A DNA stretch of 64,000 nt from JAPOXR01 sp965219635. Its GTDB lineage: Bacteria; Pseudomonadota; Alphaproteobacteria; Rhodobacterales; Rhodobacteraceae. The notes below the pieces were generated by a model. That model had not been told where the DNA came from and made no database searches. It saw only the letters and a program-made list of their open reading frames with translations. The position numbers and the translations under genes were made by a program. Numbering within the stretch: position 1 is the first letter of the stretch; each line of letters begins with the position of its first letter. Below are positions 1 to 8,452 of this stretch, in pieces. The stretch is taken from the NCBI GenBank assembly GCA_965219635.1, contig OZ244783.1, positions 2,356,001-2,420,000 on the forward strand. Reading direction: 5' to 3'.

Positions 1-888
1 GTCGAGACCGACAAGGCCGTAATGGAGATCGAAGCCCAGGCTGACGGGTTCCTGACCGGCCTGAGCGCCTCCGCAGGGGATGAAGTGCCGGTCGGGCAAC
101 AGATCGCCTTCATCGGGGAGACTCCGGATGCCGACGCAGCACCGTCGCCGGCCTCCCCGGCCACATCTGATGCGCCCGCGGTTCAGGACGAGCCCAAGGC
201 CCCCGGCAAGCCCGAAATGGCCGTATCCGATGCAACCGCCAAAACAGAGCAACCTCGTTCCGCCATCCGGGCTGAAGGCCGAGTGCTTGCTTCGCCGAAG
301 GCGCGGCGTCTGGCAGCGCAACGCGGTCTCGATCTCGAACTCATGGTGGCATCCGGGCAGCCGCAACCAATTCACGCCGCCGATCTGGACCAACTCGCCG
401 CAGCGCAAAGCGGATCGGTAGCACATGGAATGCGTGAGCGGACGCGGATCCACTCAACTGTTATTGATGAATTCCTTGCGATGGCTGCTGCGGAAACCGG
501 GCAAAGCTCGTCATCGGTGTTCGCAGCGTTCGCATCCGGCGCGCTGCGCAGCGCTACGGGCCAGGAGTCGGTCGTGGTTGCCGTCACGGTGGCAGGCTCT
601 GGCAAAGCGGCGACATTTGTGAATGCCGACAGGTGTGGACTGGGTTCGCTCAAACCTGCCGAACATAGATTGCCCGCGGACTTGATCTTGCAAGATTTGA
701 CGGCGGGCCAGATGACGCAAGCCGAACCCGGCAGTGCCGGACCGCCCGTGCTTTCTGTGGCCCGTAAAGCCGGCCGGTTCGAGGCCTCACTTGTTGCCGG
801 CCGGAGACATGTCGACGAAGATTGGCCGCTCGCCTGTCTGGATGAGTTTGCCAGCCGCCTCGAAGAGCCGTTGCGCCACCTGTTGTAG
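1..888 (+). CDS. Lipoyl-domain E2-like subunit of a 2-oxoacid dehydrogenase complex (5' end outside window)
   Basis: The reading frame is open from base 1, so the gene starts upstream. It opens inside a lipoyl domain: the motif ETDKAVMEIEA is at the very start, and its Lys (codon 5) is the expected lipoylation site. An Ala/Pro-rich linker follows, then a peripheral-subunit-binding domain around visible residues 90-125 (VLASPKARRLAAQRGLDLE). The remaining ~150 residues look like a decayed E2 acyltransferase domain: an ILQDLTA stretch and a final helix are recognisable, but the catalytic His-x-x-x-Asp-Gly motif is absent. By family knowledge the protein would carry the lipoyl arm and bind E1/E3 without catalysing acyl transfer. 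The next gene supplies a catalytic E2 without a lipoyl domain, so the two probably work as a pair. The substrate is not determinable; the E1 genes should lie upstream. Confidence 0.85.
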   Translation, partial: VETDKAVMEIEAQADGFLTGLSASAGDEVPVGQQIAFIGETPDADAAPSPASPATSDAPAVQDEPKAPGKPEMAVSDATAKTEQPRSAIRAEGRVLASPKARRLAAQRGLDLELMVASGQPQPIHAADLDQLAAAQSGSVAHGMRERTRIHSTVIDEFLAMAAAETGQSSSSVFAAFASGALRSATGQESVVVAVTVAGSGKAATFVNADRCGLGSLKPAEHRLPADLILQDLTAGQMTQAEPGSAGPPVLSVARKAGRFEASLVAGRRHVDEDWPLACLDEFASRLEEPLRHLL

Positions 889-1061
889 CTGCAAGGAACC
901 CAGAGGATGAGCCAGTCAAATAGAGTGGATGGTGTGTTTCCCGCCTGCTGCCGCAATGCAGTCCGGCAAGCATCCCGGGTTGCTGGCTCTTGCCGTGGAA
1001 CAGGATCATGCCGCCGTAATCGGGTTTGCACGGCAGGATTTCCCCTGATGGAACGCGCAAG

Positions 1062-1937
1062 ATGACCAGCGTGATCGCCAGTCCTTCCGTGCGCGCCCTG
1101 GCAGCGCGCAACGGGATTGATCTGAATGAACTTGCGATCAGGCTCGGGCGGGAAACACTGACTCGTGAGGACGTCGAGGGTATTGGCGCCTCCCGGCCTG
1201 GCAGTCCATCGGCCTATTGGGCGGTCGACCACGCAGCCTACGGGCCGGTTACGGAACATAAGCTGACCCGACTCGAGTTGGCATCGGCAAAGAACCTCTC
1301 AGCGGCTCAGGCGCTCATACCTGCCGTCACCCACCATGACGAAGCAGACGCGGGGCCTGTAGAGGAATTCAGGAACTCAGCTCGGGCGGAATGGGAGGAC
1401 CGGGGGATCAAACTGACCGCACTGACCTTCCATATTGCAGCGCTGACCCGCTGCCTCATGAAGTTTCCCCGCTTCAATTCTTCCCTGAGTCCCGACGGAG
1501 AGACACTGACGTTGAAGCAGTATTGCCATATCGGAATTGCGGTTGACACGGAGTTAGGGCTGGTTGTGCCTGTCGTGAGAAACACCGACCAGAAGGGCCT
1601 TATCGAAATCGCACAGGAAGTTGCTGATCTGGCTTCACGCGCCAGGGACCGCAAGCTGCGTCAATCGGAACTGGGCGGAGCCTCCATGTCGATCACCAAT
1701 CTCGGCGGAATTGGCGGGACAGGCTTTTCTCCACTGGTCAACCCACCCGAAGTTGCCATTCTTGGCATCAGCCGCATGCAGACCCGCCCGGTATGGGACG
1801 GCAATGCCTTCCAGCCTGCCAGGCTGGTCCCTCTTCATCTTTCGTATGACCATCGAGTCATCAACGGCGCTGATGCGGCGCGCTTTCTCGCCCACTATTC
1901 GAAGCTGTACTCGGAGCCGCGCCGGTTGCTGCTCTGA
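1062..1937 (+). CDS. E2 acyltransferase of a 2-oxoacid dehydrogenase complex, lacking a lipoyl domain
   Basis: The protein has 291 residues. It starts with a peripheral-subunit-binding domain (VIASPSVRALAARNGIDLNE, residues ~4-40) and continues with a full 2-oxoacid dehydrogenase acyltransferase domain. The catalytic motif YDHRVINGADAARF lies near the C-terminus, and SITNLGGIGGTGFSPLVNPP is the usual core strand region. There is no N-terminal lipoyl domain, whereas typical E2 proteins have one to three. Its acyl substrate must therefore come from a lipoyl arm elsewhere, most simply the preceding gene, whose own catalytic domain is decayed. The ATG at 1062 is chosen because it sits directly before the binding domain; a TTG at 1026 would add 12 residues. 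The 173-nt gap to the upstream gene has no obvious terminator, so co-transcription is likely. Confidence 0.88.
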   Translation: MTSVIASPSVRALAARNGIDLNELAIRLGRETLTREDVEGIGASRPGSPSAYWAVDHAAYGPVTEHKLTRLELASAKNLSAAQALIPAVTHHDEADAGPVEEFRNSARAEWEDRGIKLTALTFHIAALTRCLMKFPRFNSSLSPDGETLTLKQYCHIGIAVDTELGLVVPVVRNTDQKGLIEIAQEVADLASRARDRKLRQSELGGASMSITNLGGIGGTGFSPLVNPPEVAILGISRMQTRPVWDGNAFQPARLVPLHLSYDHRVINGADAARFLAHYSKLYSEPRRLLL

Positions 1938-2031
1938 CCCGTTCCTGCCGACAGCAGTTCACGTTCACTGCGCTTCCAAAACCGACGATTGGTAGCAAGG
2001 GTTCGTTGGGACGACTGCCTGCGGTGACCGC

Positions 2032-3291
2032 CTATCGGAGGATGATGGCCCGGAAGTCATTGACGTTGGTTCCGGTTGGCCCTGTGTTGAAGAGCGTGCC
2101 GGCCTCCTCGAATGCACGGTATGAGTTATTGGCATTCAGCAAATCAGCCGGATCCAGTCCGCGAGCAGCGATCGCTCCTGCTGTTGTACCGTCGGCGAAT
2201 GCTCCAGCATTGGATCCACTACCGTCCTTGCCGTCAGTATCCGCAGCCATGGCAGAAACACCGGATAGCCCTTCCATCGCCAAGGCCCAGGAGAGAAGGA
2301 ACTCTGTATTCCTTCCTCCACTGCCCTTTCCCGTAAGCGTCACGGTCGTCTCGCCTCCGGATAGGATGGCAGCGGGCCGTTGGAAGGGTCGATTGAATCG
2401 TGAGACCTCGCGGCAAACCGATGCATGAACCTCGCCAACCACTCGTGCCTCGCCTTCGACCGAACTGGACAGAATGAAGGGGGTCAGGCCCCGCTGCTCA
2501 GCCACTGCCGCCGCTGCCCGCAAGGACTCACTCGCTGAGGCAATCACGTGTGTTTCGTGGTCATGGAACTGTGGATCATCGGCATTGGGCGGTGGCGACC
2601 TGGCTTCCCTGATGTGCTCAGCAACTCTTCGCGGCAATGAAATCCGGTACCGGTCGATCAATCTGATTGCCTCACCAGCAACCGGGTGGGCCGGAACCGT
2701 TGGGCCCGACGCCACATCGGCGGGATTGTCGTCGGGCACATCCGAAATGACATAAGTGATCACCCTGGCAGGCCATGCGGCGAGTGCGAGCCTCCCACCC
2801 TTGATCCCGGAGGCTTCACGGCGAATTGCGTTCATGACCGAGATGGGCGCACCCGAAGCGAGGAGCGCCCTGTTGAGTTCTTGCTCGTCCTCCAGCGTCA
2901 AACCAGGAGGCGGCAAAGGTAGCAGCGATGACCCTCCCCCCGAAATCAATGCCAATACAAGATCACGGGGGCCGAGGCCCGTTACAAGTTCCATCATGCG
3001 TTGCGCAGCCGCCATTCCGCTTGCGTCCGGAACGGGATGTGAAGCTTCCAGGACCTCAATCTGGCTGCATTGGACACCTGACCCGTAAGGAACCACGACT
3101 GCACCTGAAACCCGACCTTGCCACCGGCGCTCGAACTCGGCAGCCATGACGGCTGAAGCCTTTCCAGCGCCGACGACAACGCACGGCATGTCACGTTCGG
3201 CCGGCAGATGCCGTGATAGCGCCTTCGCAGGGTCGGCTGCGGCGACAGCTGCGTGAAACATCTCTTCAAGGATATCGAAGTCGGGGGTCAT
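2032..3291 (-). CDS. Glycerate 2-kinase (DUF4147/MOFRL family)
   Basis: The 419-residue protein matches the two-domain MOFRL-type glycerate kinase family (GckA/TtuD), which phosphorylates D-glycerate to 2-phosphoglycerate with ATP. Visible signatures are VVVGAGKASAVMAAEFE near the N-terminus, ALISGGGSSLLPLPPPGL around residue 110, the MOFRL region with LSGGETTVTLTGKGSGGRN (residues ~310-330) and TDGKDGSGSNAGAFADG near the C-terminus. Length is normal for the family. Older annotation often calls it hydroxypyruvate reductase, but the MOFRL family is kinase-like. It is transcribed convergently with the E2 gene and divergently from the peptide-type ABC operon. It would feed glycerate from glyoxylate/tartronate or sugar-acid breakdown into lower glycolysis. 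Confidence 0.9.
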   Translation of the reverse strand: MTPDFDILEEMFHAAVAAADPAKALSRHLPAERDMPCVVVGAGKASAVMAAEFERRWQGRVSGAVVVPYGSGVQCSQIEVLEASHPVPDASGMAAAQRMMELVTGLGPRDLVLALISGGGSSLLPLPPPGLTLEDEQELNRALLASGAPISVMNAIRREASGIKGGRLALAAWPARVITYVISDVPDDNPADVASGPTVPAHPVAGEAIRLIDRYRISLPRRVAEHIREARSPPPNADDPQFHDHETHVIASASESLRAAAAVAEQRGLTPFILSSSVEGEARVVGEVHASVCREVSRFNRPFQRPAAILSGGETTVTLTGKGSGGRNTEFLLSWALAMEGLSGVSAMAADTDGKDGSGSNAGAFADGTTAGAIAARGLDPADLLNANNSYRAFEEAGTLFNTGPTGTNVNDFRAIILR

Positions 3292-3784
3292 GGGTCAAAG
3301 TCTCACGGTCCAAAGACTGGTTGAGTGGCCAGGAAGCCGTTGACCGCCTACTGGCCGGATGGGTGAATTTCGCAATTCTGCAGGCATCTGCAATCGAATT
3401 TTAGACTCCTGCCGGTATCTGCCCACAATCCTCCGCACGACAACCGGGCGCTCGATTTCATCGTGCCTGCCGCCGGGTTTCGTGTTGCCTCACCTGAATT
3501 GCATCCCAGAACTGGATTGGCAGTGAGACACCAAGTTAACTCGAACCACAACCACTTCCAGATTGCCTGATGTTGGGACCCGCCCGAAACCCGTCACCCA
3601 TCTTCTCAATCATCGATCTGCCATATCAATACTGTATACTGGTGGCTTCAAATTATATTGGAGTCATACAGGGCAAAATTGCGAACTTCTGGATCAGGGA
3701 CCCCCTTCGGCTCCATTCGAACAGATGTGTCGCGAGGGAGCGAGAGGTCACCTCAAAACACGATATGTGAAGTGGAGGAATCTC
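3292..3784. other. Divergent intergenic region, 493 bp
   Basis: This stretch separates the divergently transcribed glycerate kinase and the peptide-type ABC operon and should hold both promoters. I see no convincing gene: the short open frames have poor composition and no ribosome-binding sites. It contains a 21-bp segment (3543-3563) also present inside the broken AlbA-like gene near 12.9 kb. A ribosome-binding site, GTGGAGGAATCTC, lies immediately before the ATG at 3785. Confidence 0.6.
3543..3563. repeat. Copy 1 of a 21-bp direct repeat (other copy 12908-12928)
   Basis: Twenty-one consecutive bases beginning GAACCACAACC and ending TTCCAGAT are identical to 12908-12928. The other copy is coding, in the AlbA-like pseudogene (a Leu-Glu-Val-Val-Val-Val strand read on the minus strand); this copy is intergenic. 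Similarity outside the 21 bases is weak. Confidence 0.8.
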
Positions 3785-5335
3785 ATGCGTGCCTACCAGA
3801 AATTGCCAGTATCCAGACGTAAGATGTTAAAGCTTACCGCGGCAGCGACTTCAGGCTCTCTGCTTTCGGGAACCATCTCCAGGGTCGCAACACCCGCATA
3901 CGCACAGGGTGCAAATTCGCTAGTTGTCGCGATTGCATACGACCCGCCTAGCCTCGATCCATTGGCGATCGAGCAAAGCGTACCAGCGCAGGTGACCTGG
4001 AATATCTATGAGCCGCTCTTGTGGCGTGACGCTAATGGTAAAATTATCCCTTGGCTGGCGGAGTCGTTTGAGCGCACGTCACCTGCGACCGCAGTATTGA
4101 AGTTGCGAAGTGGCATCAGGTTCCACAATGGCGAGCCGTTCAATGGGGAAGCTGCAGCCTTCAGCATCAACCGAATTCTTGATCCGGCAACAAAGTCTCA
4201 ATGGATTGGAACGGTCAATACAATCAAGAGCGCCCGTGCTGTTGGTGAACTTGCCGTTGAAGTCACTACGCACGACCCTGATCCGGTTCTTCAGTCACGA
4301 CTGACAGTGATTGCAATGATGGCTCCAAACTGGACTTCGGAAGTCGGCGACCAGGTCGGCGTTCAAGCAAATGGAACGGGTCCATACCAGTTTGAGGAGT
4401 GGAGAAGGAACCTGAGCATCGAGCTTAGCGCCAGCCCGACATACTGGGGGCCGTCCCCTGAGGTCATGAACCTCACTTTCAGGGTCATTCCAGAAGATGC
4501 AACAAGGTTCCAGTCGCTCAACACCAACGAGATTGACCTGTATCTTGGGGTTCTTCCGGACCAGATCGAGCAAGCGCCAAAATACAAGGCAGGCCTTTCG
4601 CAGAACTACTCTTTCCTGCGACTGAGCAATCTGGAGGGCTCGGCCATAGCAGATCCCCGGATCCGGCAGGCCATGAATTTTGCCATCGACAAGGACGGAT
4701 TGAGAAATGCCCTTCATGCAGGTCTAGGAAAGAACCTTGATGCACAACTGTCCGTCCCGGAAATGACGGGTTACAATCCAAACCTAGAACCCTATCCGTA
4801 CGACCCCGAGCGTGCCCAGGATCTTATCAGGGAAGCCGGGGCTTATGAACGCGAAGTAACCCTTGAAGGGCCGAAGGGAAGATACACTGGGGATGCAGTT
4901 GAGATGCAGGCAATCTCGGCCATGCTTGAAGCTGTGGGGCTGCATATTGATCTTGTTCTGCGCGATCCAAACAGCTGGGTGCGAATTGGCGACAGGAACC
5001 AGACCCCAACACCGCCGGAGGCTTGGTATGTCCGCCATACGAACACGACCTTCGACGCCGACAGGACTCTTGCGTCGTATTACTCGTTGCGGGGTTCATA
5101 CTCTTCCTACAGCAACGCCGAGATTGATGTTGTTCTGGACGCATCACGGAAGGAAATGGACCCGGCGAAGCGCGTCGAGTATCTGAACAAGGCTTTTGAA
5201 ATCGGCTCATACGAAGATCCAATGGGAGTGTATTTCTTCCAGCATACCGAACTCTGGGGAATGCGGGAGAATGTGGAATTCACGCCGTATGCCGACGGGA
5301 CGCTTCACGTGAGGGAAGTCAAACTGACCGGCTGA
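3785..5335 (+). CDS. Peptide/nickel-type ABC transporter solute-binding protein (SBP family 5), Tat-exported
   Basis: This 516-residue periplasmic binding protein is the first gene of a five-gene importer operon. The N-terminus MRAYQKLPVSRRKMLK carries a twin-arginine motif followed by a hydrophobic Ala/Ser-rich stretch and the likely cleavage site after PAYAQG. The mature part has the SBP_bac_5 pattern: YDPPSLDPLA at the start, WNIYEPLLWRD, LKLRSGIRFHNGEPFNGEA (the family signature) and IRQAMNFAIDKDGL. The frame is open for 74 codons upstream, but the ATG at 3785 has a GGAGG ribosome-binding site and starts a proper signal peptide, so it is preferred. Family substrates include di- and oligopeptides, opines, nickel and glycosides; the sequence does not decide. 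Confidence 0.92.
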   Translation: MRAYQKLPVSRRKMLKLTAAATSGSLLSGTISRVATPAYAQGANSLVVAIAYDPPSLDPLAIEQSVPAQVTWNIYEPLLWRDANGKIIPWLAESFERTSPATAVLKLRSGIRFHNGEPFNGEAAAFSINRILDPATKSQWIGTVNTIKSARAVGELAVEVTTHDPDPVLQSRLTVIAMMAPNWTSEVGDQVGVQANGTGPYQFEEWRRNLSIELSASPTYWGPSPEVMNLTFRVIPEDATRFQSLNTNEIDLYLGVLPDQIEQAPKYKAGLSQNYSFLRLSNLEGSAIADPRIRQAMNFAIDKDGLRNALHAGLGKNLDAQLSVPEMTGYNPNLEPYPYDPERAQDLIREAGAYEREVTLEGPKGRYTGDAVEMQAISAMLEAVGLHIDLVLRDPNSWVRIGDRNQTPTPPEAWYVRHTNTTFDADRTLASYYSLRGSYSSYSNAEIDVVLDASRKEMDPAKRVEYLNKAFEIGSYEDPMGVYFFQHTELWGMRENVEFTPYADGTLHVREVKLTG

Positions 5336-5351
5336 CCGCAAGGCTTGGGAG

Positions 5352-5379
5352 GCAAGCCGGGCCTGATTCCCCGGCTTGC
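5352..5379 (+). promoter_or_regulatory. Intercistronic stem-loop after the solute-binding-protein gene
   Basis: A perfect 10-bp inverted repeat (GCAAGCCGGG / CCCGGCTTGC) with an 8-nt loop begins 16 nt after the SBP stop. No T-run follows, so it is more likely an mRNA-stabilising or partial-attenuation hairpin than a full terminator. Such hairpins commonly keep SBP transcript above permease transcript. Confidence 0.7.
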
Positions 5380-5525
5380 ATTCAAACACGCTTAGTGGAA
5401 ACGATAGTACTGAATTGGCGGCGGGCCTAGCTTAGCCTGGCTCCTCACGCTGTCCGGAGGAAGCAGGAAAACGCTGGTTTGGCTGCCATCCGGACTGGAT
5501 TCCTTCACCGTCTTGAGGAAACGGC

Positions 5526-6446
5526 ATGTACAAGCTCGCAATGCACAGGTTGGGGCATTCCGCCATTCTGATATTCGGTGTGGTTACCGTTATCTTCTTC
5601 ACGAATTTCCTTCTTGGCGATCCTGTACGAGTGATGCTTCCGGCTTCTACTCCACCAGAGGCAGTCGAAGAATTCCGCCGCCAAATGGGCTTTGATAGGC
5701 CAATAATGGTGCAATACTGGGACTTCATCAGCAAGGCTGTCTTGATGGATTTTGGTGACAGTTGGTGGCAGAAATCGCCCAGCCTCGCGATTGCACTTCG
5801 GCCCTTTCCGGCAACCTTGCAACTCGGAATCTTCGCCATAGCGTTGGCGACGCTGCTTGGCATGGGAATTGGTTTGTTTGCCGGCGCCCGCCCGGGCTCG
5901 ATTTGGGACAAATTTGCGACTTCGCTGTCGATCCTCGGCGTGTCCTTGCCTCTCATCTGGTTCACCTTGATGATGGCACTGATCTTTTCGGTCTGGCTCG
6001 GGCTTCTTCCCACCGCAGGCTACGGAACACTTGGCCATATGGTTTTGCCCGTCGTAACGCTGGCTGCGTTGCCGTTGGGCCGAACTGTGCAAATCACCCG
6101 GGCAAGTATAATCGACGAACTCGCCAAACCCTACATCACGACCGCCCGCTCAAAGGGCCTTAGTGAAAGAACGATCATTCTCCGCCACGCACTCAGGAAT
6201 GCCTTGCCACCAATCATTACCGAGATCGGTTGGGAGAGCGCTCTGCTTCTCACCGGTTACTCGATTGTTGTTGAATCCGTGTTTGGATGGCCTGGTTTTG
6301 GATTCTCGCTGTACCATGCAATCCTGACGCGTGACATGCCGGTAATCATCGCCATGGCCTTTGTCGCAGCGCTGGTTGTCGTCACAATCAACATAATTGT
6401 CGACATCCTCTACGTTATCGCCGACCCAACAATTCGGAAGAAGTGA
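5526..6446 (+). CDS. Peptide-type ABC transporter permease (DppB/OppB family)
   Basis: This 306-residue inner-membrane protein has six predicted membrane segments and the DppB-type layout. The first helix (SAILIFGVVTVIFFTNFLLG) is followed by the periplasmic FLLGDPVRVML segment typical of the family, and the cytoplasmic coupling loop YITTARSKGLSERTIILRH contains the EAA-like motif with its conserved Gly. The C-terminus ADPTIRKK is also family-typical. The start has a GAGGAAACGGC ribosome-binding site. It lies 190 nt after the SBP gene, with a stem-loop between, and 9 nt before the partner permease. Confidence 0.93.
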   Translation: MYKLAMHRLGHSAILIFGVVTVIFFTNFLLGDPVRVMLPASTPPEAVEEFRRQMGFDRPIMVQYWDFISKAVLMDFGDSWWQKSPSLAIALRPFPATLQLGIFAIALATLLGMGIGLFAGARPGSIWDKFATSLSILGVSLPLIWFTLMMALIFSVWLGLLPTAGYGTLGHMVLPVVTLAALPLGRTVQITRASIIDELAKPYITTARSKGLSERTIILRHALRNALPPIITEIGWESALLLTGYSIVVESVFGWPGFGFSLYHAILTRDMPVIIAMAFVAALVVVTINIIVDILYVIADPTIRKK

Positions 6447-6455
6447 GAAACCACC

Positions 6456-7370
6456 ATGACCTCTTTCGAAACGGCATTGAACACATCGGTTCGCCCATTG
6501 AGGCCGGCGGAGAAGACACTGCAATTCCTGCGGGATTTCTCCAGAGATAAATTCGCTACAGTTGCGCTGGCCATCTTTGTCCTTCTGGTACTTTGCTCAG
6601 CTCTTGCCGAGCTTGTTTCTCCACATGATCCACTCAAACAGGATCTGCTCAATCGTCTTGCTCCACCAGTATGGGTTGATGGAGGATCCTGGTCTCATAT
6701 TTTTGGAACGGACCTTCTGGGCCGGGACATACTAAGCCGATGCATATACGGCGGTCGAATGTCCCTGGGCATTGGTGCAGCAGTGATTTTGTTTGGCGGG
6801 CTCTTTGGCTCGCTCATGGGTTTGTTGTCCGGCTATCTGGGAGGCCGGTTTGATGCGATCTTGATGCGGTATATCGATTTTCAGATCTCCATCCCCTACT
6901 TCCTGCTTGCGTTAACAATCATGGCAGCGATTGGTCCAGGAACCTTGAACCTGATCATCGTGCTTTCGATCGGCAGTTGGCCGTTGTTCGCCCGATATGC
7001 CCGATCGATAATGCTGTCTTTGAGAAGCCAAGTCTTCATTGAAGCGGCGCGGGTGGCAGGTGGCAAGGAAGTGGCAATCATGACACAACACGTTATGCCG
7101 AATATTCTATCTCCGCTTGTAACACTAACCACCCTTGAATTATCCAGAATTGTGCTGACCGAAGCCACCTTGAGCTACCTGGGAATGGGAGTGAAGCCGC
7201 CGACACCAGCATGGGGTCTAATGGTTCAAGAAGCGCATGACTACCTCATGAGGGCAAATTGGGCGGTAACCACACCCGGCGTGTTCATCATGGTGACAAC
7301 CCTCAGCATTAATATCTTTGCGACCCGACTGAGGATTTCCACGGACCCGCTTCAACGTGGCAAGCATTGA
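6456..7370 (+). CDS. Peptide-type ABC transporter permease (DppC/OppC family)
   Basis: This 304-residue permease pairs with the upstream DppB-type protein. A cytoplasmic N-terminal tail and first helix (FATVALAIFVLLVLCSALAE) are followed by the family-specific periplasmic region with GTDLLGRDILSRCIYGGRMS. The coupling loop EAARVAGGKEVAIMTQHVMP carries the EAA motif, and LSYLGMGVKPPTPAWGLMV is the usual late DppC signature. Its stop codon overlaps the start of the next gene by one base, indicating translational coupling. Confidence 0.93.
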   Translation: MTSFETALNTSVRPLRPAEKTLQFLRDFSRDKFATVALAIFVLLVLCSALAELVSPHDPLKQDLLNRLAPPVWVDGGSWSHIFGTDLLGRDILSRCIYGGRMSLGIGAAVILFGGLFGSLMGLLSGYLGGRFDAILMRYIDFQISIPYFLLALTIMAAIGPGTLNLIIVLSIGSWPLFARYARSIMLSLRSQVFIEAARVAGGKEVAIMTQHVMPNILSPLVTLTTLELSRIVLTEATLSYLGMGVKPPTPAWGLMVQEAHDYLMRANWAVTTPGVFIMVTTLSINIFATRLRISTDPLQRGKH

Positions 7371-8452
7371 TGTCTGAGGTTAACACTGAATCCAACGGGC
7401 GCGGGTCTGAATTGCAAGCTGGCGAAAGCCCTCTGCTGTCGATCAAGGACCTTCAGGTCGAATTCACTGTCGGCGAGGAAACGGTTCACGCAGTCCGTGG
7501 CCTGTCGTTGGACCTCCATAAGGGTGAGACACTCGCTATTGTCGGTGAAAGCGGGTCGGGCAAGAGTGTCAGCATGCTCTCAGTCCTTAGTTTGATTCCG
7601 CAGCCTCCAGGCAAGATTGGGGCTGGTCAAGTTCTCTATGGTGACAAGGACCTGTTGTTGCTTCCTTCCAATGAACTCAGGAAAATACGCGGGAAGGAAA
7701 TTTCGATGATCTTTCAGGATCCGATGACCTCGTTGAACCCGACGATGACAATTGGCCGGCAGATTACCGAAATGCTGGAACTGCACCTGGACATGACCCC
7801 GGTACAATCCAAACAAAAGGCAATTGAACTCCTAGACCTGGTCGAAATTCCAAATCCAGAAGCCAGGTTCGGGCAATACCCGATTGAGTTTTCCGGTGGA
7901 ATGCGGCAGCGTGTGATGATTGCAATTGCGCTTTCCTGTAATCCAAAGATTCTCATAGCCGACGAACCAACAACGGCGCTTGATGTCACCATTCAAATGC
8001 AAATTCTACAGGTCGTGAATGGGTTACGATCGAAAATGGATATGAGCGTCATCTGGATAACGCACGACCTTGGTGTTGTCGCTGGACTGGCTGATCGTGT
8101 GATCGTGATGTACGGGGGGCAGGCAGTAGAAGTTGCGAATTCGGAAGACCTTTTCTATCGTCCGCAACATCCATATACCATCGGCCTCCTCAACTCTGTA
8201 CCCAGTATAGCCGAACCCGTATCAGAACGCTTGATTGCGATAAGTGGCCTCCCTCCCGACTTGTCCCGACTGACCACTGGCTGCGCGTTTCGTCCCCGAT
8301 GTGCTCTCGCTCATGACAAATGCAAGAGCGAAACGCCAAGACTGGAAGTCAAGAAAACTGGCGGGCGAGCAGCGTGCTTTGCACGCTCCGAGGAAGTTGA
8401 GCGCCTGGCGGCCGGGAGTCTACCTCAACAAAATAGAGCAAGTGCACAATGA
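7370..8452 (+). CDS. Peptide-type ABC transporter ATP-binding protein (DppD/OppD family)
   Basis: This 360-residue ATPase has Walker A GESGSGKS, an FSGGMRQR signature, Walker B LIADEPTTALDV and the switch His in WITHDLG. The C-terminal oligopeptide/dipeptide extension is present with Cys-rich CAFRPRCALAHDKC, which in related proteins can hold an Fe-S cluster. The ATG at 7370 overlaps the preceding stop by one base; a TTG three bases earlier is less likely. It should form a heterodimer with the next gene product. Confidence 0.93.
   Translation: MSEVNTESNGRGSELQAGESPLLSIKDLQVEFTVGEETVHAVRGLSLDLHKGETLAIVGESGSGKSVSMLSVLSLIPQPPGKIGAGQVLYGDKDLLLLPSNELRKIRGKEISMIFQDPMTSLNPTMTIGRQITEMLELHLDMTPVQSKQKAIELLDLVEIPNPEARFGQYPIEFSGGMRQRVMIAIALSCNPKILIADEPTTALDVTIQMQILQVVNGLRSKMDMSVIWITHDLGVVAGLADRVIVMYGGQAVEVANSEDLFYRPQHPYTIGLLNSVPSIAEPVSERLIAISGLPPDLSRLTTGCAFRPRCALAHDKCKSETPRLEVKKTGGRAACFARSEEVERLAAGSLPQQNRASAQ

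Noticed and set aside
372..1259. 295-codon minus-strand frame antisense to the E2 genes
   Set aside because: It overlaps two well-supported E2 genes, resembles no family and has Cys/Arg/Ser-rich shadow composition.
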